Source: JBGPGW01 sp046349515 (GTDB lineage Bacteria > Pseudomonadota > Alphaproteobacteria > CADEGL01). From it: a stretch of DNA of 64,000 nucleotides. A program made the translations under genes and the position numbers. Under the pieces are notes generated by a model. It searched no databases. It worked only from the letters and a program-made list of their open reading frames with translations, and was not told the origin of the DNA. The stretch's first letter is position 1. Each line of letters begins with the position of its first letter. Shown piece by piece: positions 58,382 through 64,000 of this stretch. Location: assembly GCA_046349515.1 (NCBI GenBank), contig JAXMCE010000002.1:248001-312000 (forward strand), in the 5' to 3' direction.

Positions 58382-59791
58382 GTGACCCGCAACACCGCTT
58401 CGGCCCATCCCTACATGCCCAACGCCGTCGAGAGCATCAAGCAAGAGATGCTGAAATCGATCGGCGCGCGCAGCATCGACGAATTGTTCGAGCAGATCCC
58501 GAAAGATCATCGCTTGAAGCGGCCGCTCGACCTGCCTTCGGCGATCCGCTCGGAAGCCTCGCTCCGCCGCCATCTCATCGACACCCTCGCGAAGAACGAG
58601 AACTGCGAGGAGAATCTGAGCTTCCTCGGCGGCGGGTGCTGGCAACATTACGTGCCCGCGATCTGCGACGAAATCGCGGGGCGGAGCGAGTTCCTGACCC
58701 CTGTCTGGGGCACACCCTCGTCCGACCATGGGCGGAACCAGGCGTGGTTCGAGTTCTCGAGCCAGATCGGCGAACTCGTCGGCTTGGAGTTCGTGGGCCT
58801 TCCTGTCTACAGCTGGGGCTGCGCCGGCGGCCACGCGATCCGCATGGCCGCGCGCCTCACGGGACGGCGCGAGGTCCTCATCCCCCGCTCGATCGATCCC
58901 GAGCGGCTCGCTGTCATCCGCAGCTATTGCGAGCCGCCCGAGATGGCGAGCCACGTCGCGATCACGCTCGTCGACCTCGATGCCAAGACCGGGCGGGTCG
59001 ACCTCGGCGATCTCAAGCGAAAGATCTCGCCCCGCACGGCGGCGGTCTATATCGACAGCCCGAACTACCTGGGCGTGATCGAGAGCGAGGCGGCGGAAGC
59101 CGCGGCGATGGCACGGACGGCCGGCGCCGAGACCATCATCGGGGTCGACCCCATCTCGCTCGGCGTGCTCGCCCCGCCCGCCGACTACGGCGCCGACATC
59201 GTCGTCGGCACCACCCAGCCGCTCGGCATCCACATGAATTGCGGCGGCGGGGTCGGCGGCTTCATCGCGACGCGCGACGAGGAGAAGTACGCGCGCGAGT
59301 ATCCGACGCTTCTCATCAGCATTACGGAGACGGTGAAGGAGGGCGAGGTCGGCTTCGGCTTGAGCCTCGCGCACCAGACTTCCTACGGCTTGCGCGAGAA
59401 AGGCAAAGACTGGACGGGGAACTCTGTCTACCTCTGGGCCGTGGCCAATGCGGTCTACATGGCGCTCATGGGACCCGAGGGGTTCCGCGAGTTAGGCGAG
59501 CTGATCGTCCAACGAAGCCACTACGCGGCGGCGCTCATCGCCAAGATCCCAGGCGTGCGCTTGGCCTTCCCGTCCGGCTTCTTCAAGGAGTTCGTCGTCA
59601 ATTTCGACGGCACCGGCAAGACCGTCGCCGCGATCAACGCGACACTCCGCGAGCACAAGATCTTCGGCGGGCGCGGCCTGTCGAAGCATTTCCCCACCCT
59701 CGGCGAGAGCGCGCTCTACTGCGTGACGGAAGTCCACACGAAGGATGATCTCGAGCGCCTCGCTGATGCGCTTGGGCGGGCAGTGCGCTGA
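58382..59791 (+). CDS. gcvPA: Glycine dehydrogenase (decarboxylating) subunit 1, GcvPA-like
   Basis: The 469-residue protein starts from GTG 58382 after GGAGAG. It contains HPYMPNAVESIKQEMLKSIG, FLGGGCWQHYVPAICDE, TPVWGTPSSDHGRNQ and PLGIHMNCGGGVGGFIAT, characteristic of the N-terminal half of the PLP enzyme of the glycine cleavage system. In this subunit the PLP-lysine is absent, as expected. GcvT and GcvH genes are not in the window, and alphaproteobacteria normally have a single-chain GcvP, so this is probably a special-purpose paralog. It overlaps the next gene as TGATG. Confidence 0.88.
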   Translation: MTRNTASAHPYMPNAVESIKQEMLKSIGARSIDELFEQIPKDHRLKRPLDLPSAIRSEASLRRHLIDTLAKNENCEENLSFLGGGCWQHYVPAICDEIAGRSEFLTPVWGTPSSDHGRNQAWFEFSSQIGELVGLEFVGLPVYSWGCAGGHAIRMAARLTGRREVLIPRSIDPERLAVIRSYCEPPEMASHVAITLVDLDAKTGRVDLGDLKRKISPRTAAVYIDSPNYLGVIESEAAEAAAMARTAGAETIIGVDPISLGVLAPPADYGADIVVGTTQPLGIHMNCGGGVGGFIATRDEEKYAREYPTLLISITETVKEGEVGFGLSLAHQTSYGLREKGKDWTGNSVYLWAVANAVYMALMGPEGFRELGELIVQRSHYAAALIAKIPGVRLAFPSGFFKEFVVNFDGTGKTVAAINATLREHKIFGGRGLSKHFPTLGESALYCVTEVHTKDDLERLADALGRAVR

Positions 59792-61347
59792 TGGCCAACG
59801 ACACAAAGCTTCGCGCCTACCACGCGGCCCGCTGGGACGAGCCCATCGTCATGGAGATGGGCCATGCGGGCCGGCGCGGGCTCGTCTTCGGCGAGGCCGA
59901 GGCCGAGATCAAGAGCGCTCTCGGCACGGACGCCCGATCGCTCATCCCGGCCGCCATGCGGCGCAAAGCGCCGCCAGCGCTGCCCGAGCTATCCGAGCAC
60001 GAGGTGCTGCGCCACTACCTCCACCTCTCGCAGGAGACGCTCGGCATGATGGGCGTCAATCTCTTCGGCACCTGTACGATGAAATACAACCCCCGCGTCA
60101 ATGAGGCGGTCGCGGCGCGGCCCGATGTGGCGGAGACCCACCCCCACCAGGACGAGGACACGCTCCAGGGAACTCTCGAGCTCATCCACAGATTCGATCT
60201 CATCCTCCGCGAGCTCTCCGGCATGGACCAGTTCGTCTTCCAAGCGGCGGGCGGCGCGGACGCGGCCTACACCCATGCGTGCCTGACGCGCGCCTACCAC
60301 GCGGCGCGGGGCGAGCTCGCCCAGCGCAACGAGATCATCACGACGATCCAGACGCATCCCTGCAATCCCGCGACGGCGGCAACCGCGGGCTTCAACGTCG
60401 TGACCTTGGTGCTGGAGGACGGCGGCTATCCCTCGCTCGACGCGCTCAAGGCGGCCGTGTCCAATCGCACGGCGGCGCTCATGATCAACAATCCGGACGA
60501 CATGGGAATCTACAACCCCGAGATCAAAGAATGGGTGCGCATCGTCCATGAGGCCGGCGGCCTCTGCTTCTACGACCATGCCAACTTCAATGGCGTGATG
60601 GGCAAGATTCGCGCGCGCGAGCTCGGCTTCGATGCCTGCATGTACATGCTCCACAAGACCTTCGGCGCCCCCAAGGGCGGCGGCGGCCCGGCTGTCGGCG
60701 CCTATGGCTGCACGGCCGAGCTCGCGCCCTTCCTGCCGAGCCCGGTCGTCGCCTTCGACGGCGCGCGCTATCGCCTCGACGATGATCGGCCGCAGAGCTT
60801 GGGCAAGGTGCGCGAGTTCTGGGGCAACGTGCCTCAGGTCCTCAAGGCCTATGCCTGGGCCCGCGCCATGGGGGCCGAGGGCATCGACGAGGCCTCCGAC
60901 ATCTCGGTGCTCGCCAACAACTACATGGAGAAGAAGCTCCTCGCGATCCGTGGCGTTACGAAGTCGAACCCGAACGTGAAAAAATGGCGCATGGAAATGA
61001 CGCGCTACAGCTTGGGCACGATGAAAGAGGAGACAGGGATCGGCGTCCTCGATGTGCAGAACCGCATGGTCGATTTCGGCATCGACGCGTTCTGGCTGAG
61101 CCACGAGCCGTGGATCGTGCCGGAGCCCTTCACGCCCGAGGCCGGCGAATTGTGGTCGAAGGAGGACATCGACCATTGGATCGCGGTCCTCGCCCGCATT
61201 TCGGACGAGGCTTACACGAACCCGGAGATCGTGAAATCAGCGCCCCACAACCAGGCCATTCATAAGCTCAAAACGGAGGCGCTCGAGGACCCCGATCGCT
61301 GGGCCATGACCTGGCGCGCCCACAGGCGCAAGAACCTCAAGCGATGA
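59791..61347 (+). CDS. gcvPB: Glycine dehydrogenase (decarboxylating) subunit 2, GcvPB-like
   Basis: The 518-residue protein carries the PLP-binding lysine in MYMLHKTFGAPKGGGGPAVG and further family motifs NLFGTCTMKYNPRVNE, FQAAGGADAAYTHACLTRAYH and GLCFYDHANFNGVMG. It should pair with GcvPA to decarboxylate glycine and transfer the aminomethyl group to a lipoyl H-protein, which must be encoded elsewhere. Expression is coupled to GcvPA through the overlapping start. Proximity to the HcnABC-like flavoenzyme, which can also oxidise glycine-type substrates, points to glycine, sarcosine or hydroxyproline-related metabolism. Confidence 0.9.
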   Translation: MANDTKLRAYHAARWDEPIVMEMGHAGRRGLVFGEAEAEIKSALGTDARSLIPAAMRRKAPPALPELSEHEVLRHYLHLSQETLGMMGVNLFGTCTMKYNPRVNEAVAARPDVAETHPHQDEDTLQGTLELIHRFDLILRELSGMDQFVFQAAGGADAAYTHACLTRAYHAARGELAQRNEIITTIQTHPCNPATAATAGFNVVTLVLEDGGYPSLDALKAAVSNRTAALMINNPDDMGIYNPEIKEWVRIVHEAGGLCFYDHANFNGVMGKIRARELGFDACMYMLHKTFGAPKGGGGPAVGAYGCTAELAPFLPSPVVAFDGARYRLDDDRPQSLGKVREFWGNVPQVLKAYAWARAMGAEGIDEASDISVLANNYMEKKLLAIRGVTKSNPNVKKWRMEMTRYSLGTMKEETGIGVLDVQNRMVDFGIDAFWLSHEPWIVPEPFTPEAGELWSKEDIDHWIAVLARISDEAYTNPEIVKSAPHNQAIHKLKTEALEDPDRWAMTWRAHRRKNLKR

Positions 61348-61360
61348 GTACGGCACGCGC

Positions 61361-61522
61361 CTAACGCGGCGGGCCGTCAGGCCGATCATCGTCGAAGAGA
61401 ATGCGCTCGGCCGCGCCGTCGAGGTCGTCATACTGGCCCGAGCGCATCGACCACAGGAACGCCGCGAGGCCGAGAAGCCCCAGCACGAGGGCGGCCGGAA
61501 TGAGGAAAAGCAGCCCGTTCAC
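61361..61522 (-). CDS. ccoS: cbb3-type oxidase assembly protein CcoS
   Basis: The 53-residue protein starts at GTG 61522 (VNGLLFLIPAALVLGLLGLA). It has one membrane helix followed by SGQYDDLDGAAERILFDDD, the CcoS/FixS signature. The start overlaps the ccoI stop as GTGA. It is required for cofactor insertion into cytochrome cbb3 oxidase. It is too short for standard ORF cut-offs but well supported by context. Confidence 0.92.
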   Translation of the reverse strand: MNGLLFLIPAALVLGLLGLAAFLWSMRSGQYDDLDGAAERILFDDDRPDGPPR

Positions 61523-63750
61523 GGCGGGGCTCGCCCGGGCGCGCGCTTCGCCAAGGTCAGCGCATTGCCGATCACGAGGAGCGAGGAGCTCGACATGGCG
61601 ATCGCCGCGAGCCACGGCGTGACGAATCCGGCCACGGCGATCGGCACGAAGACAAGGTTGTAAGCGAAGGCCAGCGCGAAATTCTGGCGCACGCGGCGCA
61701 CGGCCCGCCGCGCGACCAGGATGAGCTCGACGACGGGACCGAGCCGGTCGCCCTGAAAGACCGCGTCCGCCGCGGTCTGGCTGATGTCGACGGCGGTCGA
61801 CGGCGATACCGAGACATGGGCCGCCGCGAGGGCCGGCGCGTCGTTGAGTCCGTCGCCCACCATGAGCACGCGCCGGCCGTCGGCTGCGAGCGCCTCGAGA
61901 CGCGCGCATTTTTCGGCCGGCGTCACGCCCGCCCGCCAGTGCTCGACGCCGAGCGACCGGGCAACCGCGCCCACGACCGCCGGCCGGTCCCCCGACAGCA
62001 CCTCGACCCCGAGACCAAGCCGTGCAAGCTCCCGGACGACCGCGCCAGCGTCCTCGCGCGGACGGTCGATGAATCCGAATCGGACCGGCGGCCGGCCAGG
62101 CTCGACGAACCACAGTTCGGGCCCCTCCGATGCGCTGTCCTCTTCGACACCGCAGAAGCGCCGGCTGCCAAGACGGATCGGACCTTCTCTTCCCTCGAGC
62201 GCGAGGCCGAGGCCCGGCAGTTCCCGAACGCCATCGACGAGCGGCGCATCAGGACAGGCACGGTGGAGTGCCCGCGCCAAGGGGTGCCGGCTCGATCCCG
62301 CGAGCGATGCGGCGCGACGGAGGACGTCGTCCGCAACACCCTCGCCGCGAATGAGCGTTAGATGGCCCGTCGTCAGCGTCCCGGTCTTGTCGAAAACGAC
62401 ATGATCGATCGCGGCCAGGCGCTCGAGCGCCGTCGCCGATTTGAGCAGCGTGCCCTCGCGGAAGAGCCGGCCGCTCGCCACGACCTGCACCACGGGAACG
62501 GCCAGCGCCAAGGCGCAGGGGCAAGTGATGATGAGAACCGTCACGGCGACCATGAGAGCAGCCGGCCAACCGACATCGGAGAAGAGCAGCCACCCGAGGA
62601 AGGTCCCCAGCGCCAGCGCGTGGACGGCGGGCGCATAGACGCGTGCGATGCGGTCGGCCAGCTCCACATAGCGCGTGCGCCGCTGCTCGGCCGCCTCCAT
62701 GAGCGCAGCAATCTCGGCAAGAAGCGTCCGGCCGCCGACCGCCGTCGCACGGAGCTGCAAGCTCCCTGACAGGTTGATCGTGCCAGCGAACACGCGGTCA
62801 CCGGGACTGACCGAGACCGGGATCGTTTCGCCGGTGATGAGGCTCGTATCGACTTCGGAATTTCCCGAGGCAACGCAGCCATCGACGCCGACACGCTCGC
62901 CCGGCGCCACCAGCACGATGGCGCCGATCGGCACGGATTCGGCGCGCACCGATGCGTGCCGCCCGGCCCCGTCGAGCACTCTCACCATGGCCGTGCCGAG
63001 CGCCACGAGCCGCTCGGCCGCCGATCGCGCGCGTCCCCGCGCCCGACGGTCGAGATAGCGGCCAATGAGAAGGAAGAACAGAAGCGTCACGGCCGCATCG
63101 AAATAGACGTGGGGCCCGTTGCGCACGGCTTCGGCGAAACTGACCGTCGAGGCCAGAATCACGGCGAGCGAGATCGGCATGTCCATGGCCATGCGGCGCG
63201 CGCGAAGCCCGGCCCATGCCGAGCGGAAGAACGGCTGGCCCGCATAGGCGACGGCCGGCAACGCGATGAGGGCGGAGAACCATTGGAGGAGACCGCGTGT
63301 CGCGGGTCCCATGTCCTCGAACTGGCCGGACCAGATGGCGACCGAAAGCAGCATGATATTCGCCGTGGCGAATCCGGCGACCGCGATCGCGCGCAACAGC
63401 TCGGCCTCGCGCGCCCGATCCGACCGGTCGAGGAGAGCCGGGTCATAAGGAGTTACGCGAAACCCCAACCGTTCGACGGCGCGGACGTATCGCTCCGCCC
63501 GCTCGGGCCCGCCTGTCCACTCGAGCTTCAGCTGTCTCGTCGTCAAATTGACGCGTGCGGTGCGGAGGCCGGCATGGCGCGCCAGCTCGCGCTCGATTCG
63601 GGCGACGCAGCCGCCGCAATGCACGCCCTCGACCAAGAGGTTCAAGCTGGACGCGCCCGCGAGTCCCGTTTCAACGAAGGCCAGAACATCGGTTCCGCCC
63701 ACGGGAGGCTCGGCCATCACCGCCGAGGCGTGGGGAGCGAGCATCGTCAT
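61519..63750 (-). CDS. ccoI: CcoI/FixI copper-translocating P-type ATPase
   Basis: The 743-residue protein starts at ATG 63750 (MTMLAPHASAVMAEPPVGGT). It has a heavy-metal-binding domain with VEGVHCGGCVARIE (Cys45, Cys48), the membrane CPC motif in IITCPCALALAVPV, the phosphorylated DKTGT in HVVFDKTGTLTTG and the hinge GDGLNDAPALAAA. This is the FixI/CcoI ATPase that delivers copper to the cbb3 oxidase. It is overlapped by ccoH (ATGA) and ccoS (GTGA), a fixGHIS-type operon whose fixG would lie beyond the right edge. Confidence 0.93.
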   Translation of the reverse strand: MTMLAPHASAVMAEPPVGGTDVLAFVETGLAGASSLNLLVEGVHCGGCVARIERELARHAGLRTARVNLTTRQLKLEWTGGPERAERYVRAVERLGFRVTPYDPALLDRSDRAREAELLRAIAVAGFATANIMLLSVAIWSGQFEDMGPATRGLLQWFSALIALPAVAYAGQPFFRSAWAGLRARRMAMDMPISLAVILASTVSFAEAVRNGPHVYFDAAVTLLFFLLIGRYLDRRARGRARSAAERLVALGTAMVRVLDGAGRHASVRAESVPIGAIVLVAPGERVGVDGCVASGNSEVDTSLITGETIPVSVSPGDRVFAGTINLSGSLQLRATAVGGRTLLAEIAALMEAAEQRRTRYVELADRIARVYAPAVHALALGTFLGWLLFSDVGWPAALMVAVTVLIITCPCALALAVPVVQVVASGRLFREGTLLKSATALERLAAIDHVVFDKTGTLTTGHLTLIRGEGVADDVLRRAASLAGSSRHPLARALHRACPDAPLVDGVRELPGLGLALEGREGPIRLGSRRFCGVEEDSASEGPELWFVEPGRPPVRFGFIDRPREDAGAVVRELARLGLGVEVLSGDRPAVVGAVARSLGVEHWRAGVTPAEKCARLEALAADGRRVLMVGDGLNDAPALAAAHVSVSPSTAVDISQTAADAVFQGDRLGPVVELILVARRAVRRVRQNFALAFAYNLVFVPIAVAGFVTPWLAAIAMSSSSLLVIGNALTLAKRAPGRAPP

Positions 63751-64000
63751 GGGACCTGAATCCGCACGCCCGACCGGTGGACGCTCGCCCCGATCGAAAT
63801 TTCGACAGCCACCTGCCATTGGCCGGGTAGAGGGAACTCAAGCGGCGCCCCGTACCGGCCACCGCCTCGCGGAGAGAGCGCTGCGTCGAAATCGTGGCCA
63901 GCCTGGGTCGGCCGGATGAAGAAGGCACGGACCGCGGCCCTGTCGATCGGCGCGCCAGCAGAATCGTGAACGTCGATGACCAATGTTCCGGCGCGCGATC
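63747..64000 (-). CDS. ccoH: FixH/CcoH family protein, partial
   Basis: The C-terminal part of a FixH-like protein (reads ...LVIDVHDSAGAPIDRAAVRA...) is open to the right edge, so its N-terminus with the membrane anchor is missing. The domain pattern, an immunoglobulin-like fold with PLPGQWQVAVEI and HRSGVRIQVP at the end, matches FixH/CcoH. It overlaps ccoI as ATGA. It assists maturation of cytochrome cbb3 oxidase. Confidence 0.85.
   Translation of the reverse strand, partial: SRAGTLVIDVHDSAGAPIDRAAVRAFFIRPTQAGHDFDAALSPRGGGRYGAPLEFPLPGQWQVAVEISIGASVHRSGVRIQVP

Overview
The window looks like chromosomal DNA of a high-GC alphaproteobacterium. The evidence is the fixGHIS-type cytochrome cbb3 assembly genes at the right edge, an NdvA-like glucan exporter, a CtrA-type TTAA-N7-TTAA site, and the general gene content. 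I see no rRNA, complete tRNA, CRISPR array, transposase or prophage gene.

Left part (1-20.4 kb). A truncated hyfBCEF membrane module (hydrogenase-4/complex I-like) runs off the left edge. It is followed by an ExoD-family membrane protein, a membrane-anchored GH17 beta-glucan enzyme and a GMC oxidoreductase. Next is a diffusible-signal-factor (DSF) locus: an RpfF-like synthase faces an RpfC-like hybrid kinase, and the gene upstream of rpfC is a second kinase with an RpfG-like receiver but no HD-GYP output. Upstream of that operon lie a perfect CtrA box and three perfect DnaA boxes at an exact 21-bp pitch. Then come an SDR, a phytanoyl-CoA dioxygenase-like enzyme, aquaporin Z, a NarL/LuxR-type response regulator and a sigma-54 activator without a receiver domain.

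Centre (20.5-31.8 kb). This is the most interesting region. It is a secreted-protein locus whose parts match the Fap functional-amyloid system of Pseudomonas. There are two paralogous Asn/Gln-rich proteins with repeats of the type GLxNVNQNNGNNVSQ, a single-repeat minor subunit, a secreted C39 cysteine protease (FapD-like), an outer-membrane beta-barrel with an N-terminal coiled coil (FapF-like), several small secreted proteins, and an outlying membrane-anchored protein ending in the same repeat. The two amyloid-like genes are duplicated cassettes. Each has a near-perfect sigma-54 -24/-12 promoter, a covarying 5'-UTR stem, and a GC hairpin after the gene. Shared GTGTAAC/GTTACAC/CGGACACT motifs lie upstream of both promoters and of the sigma-54 activator gene, suggesting that the activator controls the cassettes and itself.

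Right part (31.8-64 kb). This is mostly catabolic. One cluster holds a CoA transferase, a RuBisCO-like protein, a cupin and an SDR, with a crotonase, an amidohydrolase, an NDP-forming acyl-CoA ligase and an M24/creatinase-fold hydrolase nearby. A second cluster holds FAD oxidoreductases: a fused HcnA-HcnB-like flavoprotein facing an HcnC-like subunit, followed by a DHDPS-family lyase, cupin, SDR, ATP-NAD-kinase-like protein and a split glycine dehydrogenase (GcvPA/GcvPB). Between them are an NdvA-like ABC exporter and an MscS channel. The window ends in ccoH-ccoI-ccoS. Adjacent enzymes suggest amino-acid, sugar-acid or one-carbon substrates, but the actual substrates cannot be read from sequence alone.
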